64,000 bases of DNA from Synanceia verrucosa (lineage: Eukaryota > Chordata > Actinopteri > Perciformes > Synanceiidae), in NCBI GenBank assembly GCA_029721515.1, contig CM056559.1, positions 13,047,501-13,111,500 on the forward strand, written 5' to 3'. Below are positions 24,680 to 36,255 of this stretch, one piece after another (position 1 is the stretch's first letter; each line of letters begins with the position of its first letter). Below the pieces are notes generated by a model. That model did not search any database. It worked only from the letters and a program-made list of their open reading frames with translations, and was not told the origin of the DNA. Made by a program: the position numbers and the translations under genes.

Positions 24680-24755
24680 CTGAAGAGGGAAGAATGAATG
24701 GGTGGATGGGAAAGCACTCCCTTTCCCATCCACCCATTCATTCTTCCCTCTTCAG
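24680..24755. repeat. Perfect 35-bp inverted repeat (hairpin)
   Basis: The left arm at 24680-24714 (ctgaagagggaagaatgaat, continuing gggtggatgggaaag) is matched with no mismatch by its reverse complement at 24721-24755. The loop is six bases (cactcc). The plus strand switches from purine-rich to pyrimidine-rich at this point. Confidence 0.97.
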
Positions 24756-25528
24756 GTTAGCTAATAGAATAAATGAAGAATATGTTTTGGTTCCAAGAAA
24801 AGGTGGAAGAGTCAGAAACAGGCTCTGATTGTGCAGGAATCTCTGGCAGGCTGTAATTTAAATTCAGAGTCATTGTAGCATGATAGCGTGTTAATATTAG
24901 CTAGTTAGCAGTAGAAAAATGCAACTGAGGCAGACAGGAATGTCATTAGTTTTGCAGGTATCTGGCCATAAATCAAAGTATTGGACAATATCATTACACA
25001 GTATATTACACAATATCACAGGAGTGAGTGGACAACACTGAATCATCATTGTGACAGAACACATCAGTAGCTTCTAGCAGCGGAGGGCCATAAAAGACCA
25101 CAGAAATAATCATGATGTTACAATTGTCACTAATAAGTAGCTGTTGATCCATTACCCTCATGTGCACTGCTTGTACAGGTTTGCCCAGTTTTCTGGTCTG
25201 GTTCAGTGCAGAACACCACAGCTGTATGAGCAGCAGGACTGGGACAATCTGCTTGTGGTTTAGATACGCCATGCAAAGCACAACTCAACATCAGAATGAC
25301 CGTTGAATAATCCAAATGTGTCATGCAAGTTCAAAACATGTTCATTGTATGAAGCATAGACATAATGGTATGAAGGCTGATGTAACTGGAGCTATGCTAC
25401 TGTTTTGTGGTAGCATTTTTACGTTACCCACAAGGATTCATTTACGGCACTGGTCTCTAGGGAATAAACAGAGGCAAAGCAGCAAGGAGGAGATGGAGGA
25501 GAGCACGATGGAAAGCAAAAATCATGTT
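24756..25528. other. Unannotated DNA
   Basis: No gene or repeat recognised. Confidence 0.3.
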
Positions 25529-25870
25529 ACCAGTAACATCCATCCATCCATTATCTACCGCTTATCCTCATAGGGTTGCAGGGGGGCTGTAGCCTATCCC
25601 AGCTGTCTTAGGGTGAAAGGCAGGGTACACCCTGAACAAGTCGCCACTCCCATTCACACCTATGGTTAATTTAAATTAGCAAATTAACCTAATCCCCATG
25701 CATGTTTTTGGATGGTGGGAGGAAGCCAGAGTACCCAGAGAGAGCCCACACAGACTCGGGGAGAACATGTAAACTACATACAGAAAGGGCCCGGGATTCA
25801 AACCCGGTACCTTCTTGCTGGGAGGCGACAGTGCTAACCACTACACCACCGTGCCACCCACCAGTAACAT
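25529..25870 (-). mobile_element. tRNA-derived SINE with target-site duplication, copy 3
   Basis: The body at 25540-25859 is flanked by the 11-bp direct repeat accagtaacat at 25529-25539 and 25860-25870. On the minus strand the order is the tRNA-like head with box A and box B (ggtttgaatcc), the body, and the GGATGGAT tail. It is full length and close to the 10.57 kb copy. Confidence 0.88.
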
Positions 25871-25906
25871 TACATAAAAAAAAAATACTATATCGGGATA
25901 TAAAAC

Positions 25907-25988
25907 GGGTGGCACGGTGGTGTAGTGGTTAGCACTGTTGCCTCACAGCAAGTGAGGATAAGTGGTAGAAAATGGATGGATGGATGGG
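25907..25988 (+). mobile_element. Internally deleted SINE of about 82 bp, copy 4
   Basis: The tRNA-like head (ggtggcacggtggtgtagtg through cctcacagcaag) is joined directly to the SINE tail (tgaggataagtggtag and GGATGG repeats). About 240 bp of body including box B are missing. It lies only 37 bp from full-length copy 3, in the opposite orientation. A possible flanking repeat gggatat is seen on both sides. Confidence 0.75.
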
Positions 25989-26249
25989 ATATCGTTATCA
26001 GGATATAAAATTAGCTATATCAAGATAAAAAATTCTGTCCATATCAAACAGTGCTACAATAGGTATTGCAATTTTCTGATTACAAAAATGAGTCAATATT
26101 GCAATTTTATTGTGTAGAACAACAGACAATGCAATACCAATTAGTCTTCCCATTCATCTTATTTCCATATATACAGTATAGCTTGTGTATACTTTTGAGT
26201 AACATCTGTAGACTAACTTCTGATACTTGGCAGTTTGAACGTGCACATG

Positions 26250-27470
26250 TGTTTCTAAGTTTACATACCCTTTGTAAAGTGTGTATAATTATTTCATGAA
26301 AACATGAACGATTGGGCAAAATACATTATTTTAAATGGGATTCAAACTAAACTATGAGGCAATTAAAAAAAGCACAATCGTTAAATAAAGCATAACAATA
26401 GAGTAAATAGCGAGATGTGTCTCTGTTCAAAAGTTTGTATACCCTTTGATCTTCATACTGTGTTCTCTTTAACATCAATGACAGCTTCTAGTCATTTATC
26501 ATAGCTGTACACGAGGCCCTTTATTTTCTCAGATGGTAAAGCTGACCATTCTTCTTGGCAAAAAGCTTCTAGGTCCTGTAAATTTGGGGGCGGACTTGCA
26601 CGCACTACATGTTTGAGATGTTCCCAAAGCAGATCAATGATATTGAGGTCAGGAGACTGAGATGGCAACTGCAGAACATTCACTTTTTTTTCTGCTGAGG
26701 CTTATCCAGGTGATGTTTAGGATGTTGTAATCAGGCTGTTTTGTGGCACTGGCATAGTAATGGCTTTTTTCTGGCAACTCAACTGTGTCTTCTTTCTTCA
26801 AGTGTCTCCTTATTTTGCATCTTGAAACAGCCACTGTTTGTACACTTCTGTAGAGAAGTGTATATGTCAGCTAAAGTTATTTGTGGGTTTTCTTTGTATC
26901 CTGAACAATTTCTATGGCAGTTGTGGCTGAAATTTTAACAGAACCCCTTATTTTCCACTTTTTTAATCAGAGTTTGAACACTACTGATTGGCATTCTCAA
27001 ATGTTTGGATATCTTTTTATATTCTTTTCCTGTTTTAGAAAGTTCAACCACCTTCTCTCACAGGACATTTATCTGTTCTTTTGCCTTCCCCATGTCTCAG
27101 AATCCAGCAAAGTCAGTGTAGATGAAAGATGAAATGTGATGAAATGTGCAGTGGTGTGTCAAGATCCCAGGGACTCAGTGACTTGCACAGACACTAATAA
27201 CATGCAAACAGCTGACAGTTTAAATGGCTAGTAAGTGTTACTGTCAACACCTGTTTGTGGCATGTATACTTTTGATGAAGGCTGTTTGATGAAGCCAAGT
27301 TTGATTGAAATTGTCATTATTATTTAAAAAGAGCTAATACAACTGTGTGATCGTAAATAACTGTGTGACCACTAAACCTGAACAAAAGATTTTTTTTTGT
27401 CCATAAGCAAACAGATTTTCTGAAAGAATGAACAATATTTCACAAATTCTGGAAGGGTATGTAAACACAA
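26250..27470 (-). mobile_element. Tc1-like element, heavily degenerate
   Basis: Inverted ends share gtttacataccctt (left near 26259; right complement near 27448-27464). The minus strand begins a transposase near 27095 (MGKAKEQINVL, then a stop) with a recognisable helix-turn-helix stretch toward 26960. It retains only the C-terminal catalytic motif at 26492-26683. The outer limits are approximate because the terminal bases are eroded. Confidence 0.7.
26492..27095 (-). pseudogene. Tc1-type transposase remnant
   Basis: The last catalytic block reads QSPDLNIIDLLW, where most relatives have Glu at the second acidic position (IIE/PIE), so the catalytic Glu appears changed to Asp. The stretch with the first two catalytic Asp residues is absent or unrecognisable between about 26690 and 26850. 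Stops interrupt the N-terminal part. It cannot encode a working enzyme. Confidence 0.7.
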
Positions 27471-27774
27471 CGTATATGGGTGCACTGATTTGACTTGGCT
27501 AATCTGACCAAGGACATGTGGGTGTGTGTACTCATGTTGGTCACATTAATGCATGCCTTTGCTTGCAGCTTTAACACTGTCTTGCTCTGGTAGTGTGTAA
27601 AAGTTTTGCCATACTTTACTGCATGTGTAGTGCTTATCATACTTTGATTTAAATTCAATGCAGATCTAATGGTGAAGTGATTGCTTACAACTGAAAAAAA
27701 TGAACAATGTAGCTGGTTGTGATGAATCCAAAACTAAACTGAACATAGCTATTTGAATGCCCAAAGTTATTGAT
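27471..27774. other. Unannotated AT-rich DNA
   Basis: Nothing recognised. Confidence 0.3.
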
Positions 27775-27895
27775 TATTTACAGATTCATCCTTTAGGGAC
27801 CTCGAATATCAGCAGAAACTATTATGTCATAAATTCCAAATTCCTTGGCAATCCATCCAACAGTTGTTGAGACACCAAAGTGGTGGACAGACAAA
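27775..27895. repeat. Interspersed repeat fragment
   Basis: The phrases ggcaatccatccaacagttg, ttgagacaccaaagtggtgg and acagacaaac belong to a short dispersed repeat I recognise from fish genomes. The class is unknown to me. Confidence 0.4.
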
Positions 27896-29067
27896 CTTTG
27901 CAATCTTGTTTGACAAAAAACACAAACAAAAAAGGCAAAAAATCTTCAGGAGAAAGTCAAGATGAAAAGAAAGTCAAGCTTTCTGTCTTCCATTTAAATA
28001 TATTTCCACGTCCAAACAGGTTACAAGCCAGATGAAACTAGATGATGTGATCGGATCAAAGGCAGGCACAAAATATGTGCGTAAGGCCTCTGGAGTTGCT
28101 GCACATGCCTTCAGCACATAAATCTGAATTCTGAAGGAAGCCTTGTTGTCCATACTAAGCTCTGCATACTTAAAAAGCAGGGATAAAGGTGATAATAAAA
28201 GGACAGAGGAAAAGAAAGAGAGAGGGGTGATTGGAGAAAGCAAGAGATGAAAAGACAAAAGAGATAATGACAGAATCTTCCCATGCAAGACAAGACAAGA
28301 GAGTCTGATCATCCCAGCTGAATCAGCAGTGTGCTTTAGCTGAATGTGAATATACTTGATGCTCATACTCTTGAGTTTGCAATTCATTTGTATGCATCAC
28401 TCCCTCCTTCTCTCCCTGACTCAGACATAACTTGTCTTTTTGTACTCCTCATTCTGTCTATATGCCCGACAGTGTCTTTCTCTCCCTCTCCAACACATTC
28501 CCATCTCCTCCATTTTGCCTCCACACAAAGAAAACCACCCAGATATGATTACTTATTCCCCTCAGTGGGAAAATTTGCCAGAAAAAAATGATTTACCCTG
28601 TGGCCTTGGCTGTAAGAATGAGAAAATATACTATAAAATGTAATACACACTAAGTGAATGTAAGTGGGTGCTTTCATTCAGAGTGCCCAAAGGTGCAGTG
28701 AGTGAAATGGCAGTAACATCAGCCTGACACCAGCATTTGGACTGGCAAGCAATACGTCTCTTTTAGCCGAGCAAGACTGCTTGCAAGAGGAATTCCACCA
28801 TCTTTATTTATAGTGTGTATTTATTGTATGCCAATCATATTGTTCAGAAAGCTAGAAGGGAATGAATAATTAGCTGATTAATGTTTGGAAAACTAGCAGT
28901 TGCTGCCCAGTTTGTTTGTCTCAGGGGTGGGACACAACAAAATAATATCAGTCTTTCCTACTGTTAAGAGGCAGTTTGGGGTTGGGCCAAGGGAAAAACT
29001 AATTAATATTAATCTAAACATTCAGTTAATTACATTATTGTTCTTACAGGACATCAATTTTTTCCTC
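27896..29067. other. Unannotated DNA with low-complexity tracts
   Basis: Purine-rich at 28180-28270 and pyrimidine-rich at 28395-28520 on the plus strand. The 137-residue minus frame at 27974-28387 runs through the purine-rich part and shows no domain. No gene supported. Confidence 0.35.
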
Positions 29068-29108
29068 TATGTGTATGCATATAGCATATGGCTATATGCA
29101 TACACATA
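29068..29108. repeat. Perfect 18-bp stem-loop
   Basis: tatgtgtatgcatatagc at 29068-29085 and its exact complement at 29091-29108 flank a five-base loop. The role is unknown; it could be chance in TA/GT-rich DNA. Confidence 0.85.
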
Positions 29109-29397
29109 AATGAGTTAAATTGATGAGCACAAAATTCTATAAACTAAATTAAATTGCCATAAAAAATAGAGCAAAATTAGCAATATTATAAAAATGAAGG
29201 ACATTGAAATACTAGCTGTTGATGAGATGACTTACTTTCCTCAGCATAAATTCAAGAATTTGATTCTTACAAATTTCTATGTGGAAACTCGACACACATG
29301 TAATATGAATAAGAGATTTTAAATTGTCCACATGTGTATGTAATTTGTCATGAAAATATTGTGAGGGACTCATTTTTTCAAGATAGCTTCCTGTCAT

Positions 29398-29698
29398 GGG
29401 CGGCACGATGTAGTGGTTAGCACTGTCGCCTCACAGCAACAAGTCACTGGGTTCAAATTCCGGGCCCAGGGTCTTTCTGTGTGGAGTTTGCATGTTCTCC
29501 CCGTGTCTGTGTGGGTTCTCTCCAGGTACTCTGGCTTCCTCCCACCATCCAAAAACATGCATGTGGATTATGTTGATTGGCTTATTTAAACTGACCGTAG
29601 GTGTGAGTGGTTGTCTGTCTCTATGTGTCCTGTGATTTGTCCAGGGTGTACCCTGCCTTCTGCCCTAAGACAGCTGGGATAGGCTCCAGGCCCCCGCC
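29398..29698 (+). mobile_element. tRNA-derived SINE, copy 5, tail missing
   Basis: It begins gggcggcacgatgtagtggt and follows the reference copy through gacagctgggataggctcca. It stops before the usual ataagcggtag and GGATGGAT tail. Box B is altered (gttcaaattcc). No target duplication is obvious. Confidence 0.75.
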
Positions 29699-30966
29699 CA
29701 GTTAAAACTGACAACTGCTTCGCTATTGTTACACAAGAAAATGGCTCTGTTATTTCACTCTGTGTGAAAGAAGCCACACAGCGAGCAACAAATACATGAT
29801 CGCTTGATCGACATCATCAACATACCTGGTCAAAACGGATGTAATCAGTTAATTTCACACTATGAGAGATACGAAACACTTTCTTGTGACGGTGACCCCC
29901 AGAAATGTCTGAATTCCCAAAGAGAGTTCAACGTCAGCAACCCTGATGTCCACGCCTGACTACATAACATGAGATACCCACTCCAGATGATCATAAGAGT
30001 GCTGCTATAGTGAAGTTTGCTATCTATTTGGGGAGCAGTGGCCTAAATGTGAGAGAAGGCCTTTGAAAAGAGGATCATCGTTTTGATCCCTAGAACTGAC
30101 AAAAAAAAAAAAAATAGCACAAACAATTAAACCCCCGACTGCTTCAGAGGAGCAGCTCAGTGGTCAACAGTAGCTCCCTGTTGTGACTCTACAAAAAGAA
30201 AGTTTATGAATGTGAAGTAGAGCACTGTTGGAGAAGACTTTCATTACATAAATAAAGTTTAAAGAAATGTTAAAGTGAATGCAAAATAAGGTCACTGACC
30301 TGATTCCACTGAGCCCCAAAAGAGGAATAACAGGATTCAGTAATTATTTTCCAGAATAATTAGAGTGAACTGGAGGATGGTGTACCGTAGTCACTTTTCT
30401 TATGCAAACTTTTGCTATCAGTTCAGCAATTCAACCAGACTAGTGTGTGCCTTTAATTCTATGCATTTACTCACCATATGCTTCATTTTATTAGTTATAA
30501 TCTGCATCATGTGCTGTAAAAATAGTGTTTATTATGCTCCTGCAAAGTCTTTAATGCCATAAAAACACAGTGAATTGAATTTTGTTGGTTGGATAGTCAA
30601 TCCCAATCCAACATTTTCTGTAATTGTAGAAAATAAAGAATTCTTTGGCCAGCTCCTTCCACTGAACTGATGTCGCAGACATATTCAATCTACATGCCTT
30701 ACTGAAAAGCTAGAGAGACAGCAGCATGGCTTTAAGTGGCAGGTGATTAACATCTTATACACATTCGCTCTGCCGTGATTATGATTGATGGCAGCACAGC
30801 ACACTCCCTTCCTTGAGAATATTTTTAAATAGTTTGAAAATTAATAAAGGAACAAAATATGTTTTGACAGCCAGTGACACATTTCCACCAAAAGCTACAT
30901 GGTCACATTTGATTCAACCAAAGCCCTTCAGATTTGGTTGAATTTTGGAAAAGTATACATCCCACA
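29699..30966. other. Unannotated AT-rich DNA
   Basis: Nothing recognised. Confidence 0.3.
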
Positions 30967-31166
30967 GGGTAGCACAGTGATGTAGTGGTTAGCACTATCG
31001 CCTCACAGCAATAAGGTACCAGGTTTGATTCCTGGCCCGGGGCCTTTCTGTGTGGAGTTTGCATGTTCTCCCCGTGTCTGCGTGGGTTCTCTCCAGGTAC
31101 TTCGGTTTCCTCCCACCATCCAAAAACATGCATGGGGATTAGGTTAATTGTCTAATTTGAACTGCC
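30967..31166 (+). mobile_element. tRNA-derived SINE, copy 6, 3' truncated
   Basis: It starts gggtagcacagtgatgtagt and keeps the head and body to gggattaggttaattg and gaactgcccg. It then runs into a (CGTG)/(TG)n microsatellite at 31167-31215 where the second half should be. The satellite may have grown inside the SINE. Confidence 0.75.
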
Positions 31167-31181
31167 CGCGTGCGTGCGTGC

Positions 31182-31215
<34 letters not shown>
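31167..31215. repeat. (TGCG)n/(TG)n microsatellite
   Basis: Directly abuts the truncated SINE. Another short (CA)n run lies at 31377-31397. Confidence 0.9.
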
Positions 31216-31226
<11 letters not shown>

Positions 31227-31397
31227 TGAGAGAGCATAATGCTATCCTGTCACGTAACATGCTAAATGTCTCTGCAGACGACCAGTGAAGCACAGGGATT
31301 AATGGGCCATCACAGGCTACTTGACATTTCTGATGCCTTCTTCTTCCTCAGGGAATGAGAATCACAACCTTGGATGCACACACACACACACACACAC

Positions 31398-32257
31398 GCA
31401 TGCACGCACACACGCAGACAGCACAGGAATCCTCAAACATGCTGCAGAAATATTTTGTCACAAACTCAACATATGTTCAGCTGCAGTTTAGAAACAGCAC
31501 ACAAACAATATCTGAAATATTTAGAGACAGAGCATGTGTAAATAAAGCTGGCGAATTGAAACTTCTCAGCTTCTAATGTGAACAATTTATCAGACACCCA
31601 CGCATACGGGCCCATTTATTAATATACAGTGGAAGTGGGCTAGACCATCAATTATAAAGTCAATATCAGTTAGACACTCTTTCTAGTCAGCTAAATTATG
31701 CACAGTGTGTGCACTTTACAAATCATGATTATACACTGGCCGAGTTAAATCAGACACTTGTATTGGAACAAAAATGGTCATACACACACATACCTCCTTC
31801 ATCTTACCTGTCGGGCAAAATGACTGACCATTCATCTTTGCCTTCACCCTCTATTGTAACTTCAATTCAACTTGGAGCTCCTTTAAACACAAAAATACAT
31901 ATGATTTAAATAATAATGTGTGCTCTGACTGAGGAGCATTGCACATTAGAGCATCTGTCACAGGGAGGAACAACTTCATCACCACTATATCCCAGACAAG
32001 TGGAGCCACTTTTTTTAGTAAAGGTTGCATTGCATTTTTAACATTGTTTTGGCTACAACTTCTGGTTTTCAATGTGATAAAAGAACATTTTCAGCACCAT
32101 AGCCTCTGGTGCCTCAGAGTAAATAGCAACTGGGGAAATATGCAATAAAACTCAATAAAACTGATGTGATAGGTTGTTCACTTTTCATTTCACTCCTTGA
32201 GTCTTTATAGTATACAAACAACATGTTATCATGTTATCCCCCCTGTACTGTTTCATA
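31398..32257. other. Unannotated DNA
   Basis: No gene or repeat recognised. Confidence 0.3.
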
Positions 32258-32694
32258 CACACTTCAGGCCAAAAATTTGGAGGCATGATTGATATTTTAC
32301 AAAAAAAAAACATAGTTTGAATGGTATACTTTGCAACAAAATAAATATGATTATTATAGAGTGACACATTTCTTTACTCTTGCTTCTTGTGACATATTTT
32401 AACACAGTTGAGATTTATTGAGATTTTTGTGTGCAGACTCTCAAAAGCCAAAGAGTTAAAGTGAATAATTTTTTACTTAAGTTGTGATTCTTGCAAATCT
32501 TCTAAAACTAAGCCCTTCTTTTCTTTTGCTGACATTTATTCAGCAATGGTCGGGTACCTGAAGGTAAATTGAGGAAATGGTGCATATTAATGAAGGCAAA
32601 GTCTGATCATGCAGTCAGTACATCCCAAAAATACATCAATAGGCATCGTGAACAGAAACTTGAAGTTGCTTCCAAATGTTTGGCCTGTAGTGTA
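32256..32694. mobile_element. Tc1-like miniature (deleted) element
   Basis: The ends are inverted: tacacacttcaggccaaaaa at the left and the complement of the right end, tacactacaggccaaacatt. They share aggccaaa and the following tttgga. TA borders are at 32256-32257 and 32693-32694. The 435-bp interior has no transposase motif, so this is a deletion derivative. Confidence 0.7.
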
Positions 32695-33423
32695 TGTATG
32701 TACCTGCTTCCCTCTATTTGAAATTAAAGGACTGGACCCCCGGTTCATGCTTAAAACTACCACTCCCCTGTCTTTTCCACACTGAATCCATTCACTAATC
32801 ATCACAGTTTTAATTAACCCAATTACCTGCTTGCTACTCGTGCTGCTAATGCCAACATCCAACAGCCCACCTCCTCCAACACCACCTGATCCCCACAGAC
32901 TGTGAGTTAATGACAGTCGTGCTGTTGGAGTATGTTGCTGAATAATTGTGGGGGTTCATCACATTAAACTGGCAACATGCCCAGATGATGTGTGCACCTA
33001 TAATGTATCATCTGGTTCTTAACTTCTAACTGGACTTCATTTGATTTAAAATGACTGTGGCAGGTTGCTCTGTGATTTTGGTGGCGTATATTCGTTGTTG
33101 TGTTGCATTTACGTGATATTGGAGCTTCTGATTTCCGACACATGAGTCAGCTGCTTTTTTAATAAAATATGCTGTTGAATTTCCCTTTCGTCTTTAGCCG
33201 CATGGCTTTGCCTTTGAATATGGCTGTAAATCTGAGTATGACATTCTTGTGTCAATTACTTTCATTTCGCTTTGTTGCATGGCAAGTTCCCACCATATTG
33301 ACAGTGAGTGCACCAATTTGAAGCCACAAATAATTTCAATCAAATTGGTTCCAATGAGTTTATCCAACACATATTAATGAATAATTCCTTTCTAGTGTCA
33401 AATTTATTTACGCAGATATTGAA
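32695..33423. other. Unannotated DNA
   Basis: No gene supported. Confidence 0.3.
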
Positions 33424-33480
33424 TAGAATGGAATAGAATAACTTTATTGATCCCAACCTCAGAAATTATGTAAAATGACA
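33424..33480. repeat. Retroposon tail fragment
   Basis: aatagaataactttattgat followed by cccaacctcagaaatt is the tail motif of a repeat very common in fish. Only about 55 bp remain. Confidence 0.45.
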
Positions 33481-34440
33481 AAGGAAAATTATTTTATCAC
33501 AGCATAACAGATTTACAAAACATTTAAGTTGAAGAAAATAATTGGAAAATATTCCATTTTAATGCACCATAAATTGTGTCTCCATCCTGCTGAGCAAACT
33601 GCTTCTGTGTTTTATTGTGGTAGTCAATGCTTAGGCACTAAATAAAGTCTTTTATTTTCTTGTAATGACTGTAAAGGGTTTAATTTTGCATTTTATGACT
33701 CTGCTGTGTCCTTGATAATAAGGAGCTAAGGCAATTAAGTCTTATCAACTCTGTCGGGGAGCGTTGTGCATGCATACTATTTTGTTTGTTCATGTTAGTG
33801 GTGCTAAGCAACACACTGAATGCGTGTGAGAGACAGAGACACTGTGTGAGTACATGATCTGCTGTCTTGTCGGGCTGTTTCATGTATGACATTACAGTTT
33901 GTGTATTCCTGTAAGTGTGTGTATCTGTGCCTTCATGCATTGAGTGGTTATTTTTAGTCCCCTCATTAAGGCCTGCTCAAACTGTATGCTATGTGCCACT
34001 GTTGTTACATGTTTGCCCTGTGTGTGCACTTCCCTTATTAAGAGATAACTGTCTGGATGTGTATTTGCCTCCATATGTTTATGCATGTCTGTGTGTGTGT
34101 GTGTATGTCTACAATGGTGTATTTTACTGTAGGTAAAAAAGAAAAATAAGGGGCTGGAGAAGGGATGTGATATGACAAGAAACAAAGAATTTCTGAAAAG
34201 ACTCAGATATTTTCTGAAATTCAAGTGGCTGTCTGTCAGAGAAAATATCAGAAACAGGAATCTTTAGGATTTATCTGATAATTCCTTAGCAAAATAAATC
34301 ATAGGCAGGGTCTAACATGGCCAAGTGTCATAGAATATTAATTAATTTTTTTTTGAAGAAGAAGAAATGAGACACCCCACTACACTGGCTCTATATTTTA
34401 CTTATATTCATCTACAATGTCCCTAATACACCACCTGGCA
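33481..34440. other. Unannotated DNA
   Basis: Weak TG-rich stretches near 33900-34110. The minus frame at 33892-34224 is not gene-like. Confidence 0.3.
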
Positions 34441-34510
34441 GTTGTGGCTCAGTGGGTAGACTGTTGGTAGATGGGAAAAGCGCTATACAAATGCAACACC
34501 ATGCAACACC
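34441..34510 (+). repeat. SINE-like fragment
   Basis: gttgtggctcagtgggtaga resembles a tRNA box A region and is followed by aaaagcgctatacaaatgca, the tail motif of a common fish SINE. The body between them is lost. Confidence 0.4.
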
Positions 34511-35305
34511 ACTTACTTCAGCGTACTACAGTAGTTGACTTTACAGACAGCATGTCTGTGTGTGTTTTAATAAATTGCAGACAAGAGAGCTACTGTATGT
34601 CAGTGGAGCACAGAGAATCAGAGAACAGATAAGCTTATCATAATAATCCTCCCTTTGCCTTGTGTATCGAGCCAGTTTAATCCACCTACCTGCTGATAAT
34701 CTGCCACAAACACATCAGACAAAACACAAGCATATCCCCACAATGCACGCGCAAGCACACAAAACGCAGCCACGCAAACACAAACACAGACACCCAAACA
34801 AAATTCAGCCACAAAAAAATTAATGAAACCATGTTTAGCCTAAATATATTATTTTGCTAAATATAAAAATATAACAAATTATTCATTATTTGAAAAGTTC
34901 CATTTCATTGGAACTGAGCTAACTGAGTGACCACACAAATCAAACTGTCTAAAAGTTTTTTAATAGTCTGAAGAGCCTCCTATATGCCACAAAGCCTTTT
35001 ATAATTCACAAGATATACTACCGATCTTCTTGATTACAGATGTTAGCTTATATTCAGTAAATGCTTCGTCATTATTGCATCATAGAAAGGAGAGCCGAAC
35101 CAGAGTGAAAGGGGTGATGCATGATGTGTAGCAATTGTGTGTGTGTGCGTGTGTGTGTGTGTTCATGGTGAATATGCGTCACGCACTGATGGTCACAGGG
35201 TCACATCCCTCTAGACTACAGGATGCCATAACTCAGCCTGGAGATACAGAATCTGTAATTACTGAAAACTGGGAGTGGAACCCAGCTGAACGGAGCATGT
35301 CAGAA

Positions 35306-35362
<57 letters not shown>

Positions 35363-36255
35363 TCACACAATGCAAGCACAGCACATGAAACCAGCCTTAC
35401 AAGAAGTCCATGCCCCATTGCTCATGTTGACACACATACAAACACACACGCGCGCACACACACGTACACACACAGATGTTGAGCTCATTAAGAGATTCCC
35501 AGAGGGCAGCCAAGAAAGGCAGACTGCTGTGGGAACCTGGAGGAATCTGCCACTCTGACCTGAGCAGACACATTGAAGACGCACAGGAAATTAAAGAATA
35601 GCCAAAGGTAATATGTTGCTTTGGTAAGATAAATCTATATAGAATTAAATAAAGAATGAGTTCAAGATAAAACCGTATTCTATTGTCCATCAGAAGATTT
35701 CCAACAACAAATCTTATCTATCAGTATTAGAGGCATCACAAACGACAAAGTACTCAGACATCTGGCAGAAAAATACCATATAATATACTGTATTTCTAAT
35801 GGGGGTTTAAAGTGGTGCAGGCCCAAATTGATTTTAGTTTCAAGGAGTAATCTGCATGCAGTTAGAAGAAACATAATCCACTTCCTCTGTATATCTGAAG
35901 GGATACATACTGTACACAAGCTAAACTCATATTTGTTCAAACAGTGAATTAACACTGTTAACATTAACACTGAAATGCACAAACACACATCCACACTTTA
36001 ACACTGGTCATGTCCCCCTCTACTGAAGCTTATCCCTTCATCTGACACCTAGCCATAGGATGGAAGGATGAAGAGACAGGAATGAGTAGATCAATAAAAA
36101 GGACCTGTTCACCACCTTTGACCTGGGTATGTGTGACGTTGAGTGTCTGTACAGACGACATATTGAGTTAAGTTTCTATTTTTTAAAAAGCAAGACGTGA
36201 TTTGTAACTTGAACTTTTGCTTGAACAGACTTTTAATTACCAGTTTTCAGTCACA
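34511..36255. other. Unannotated DNA with CA/TG repeats
   Basis: It includes a pure (AC)27 run at 35307-35360, TG runs near 35138-35161 and CA/CG runs at 35430-35475. Frames over these are repeat translations. No gene supported. Confidence 0.4.

Noticed and set aside
27974..28387. 137-codon minus frame with a hydrophobic middle
   Set aside because: The hydrophobic Leu/Ser run is the complement of a purine-rich tract, with no conserved motif or splice context.
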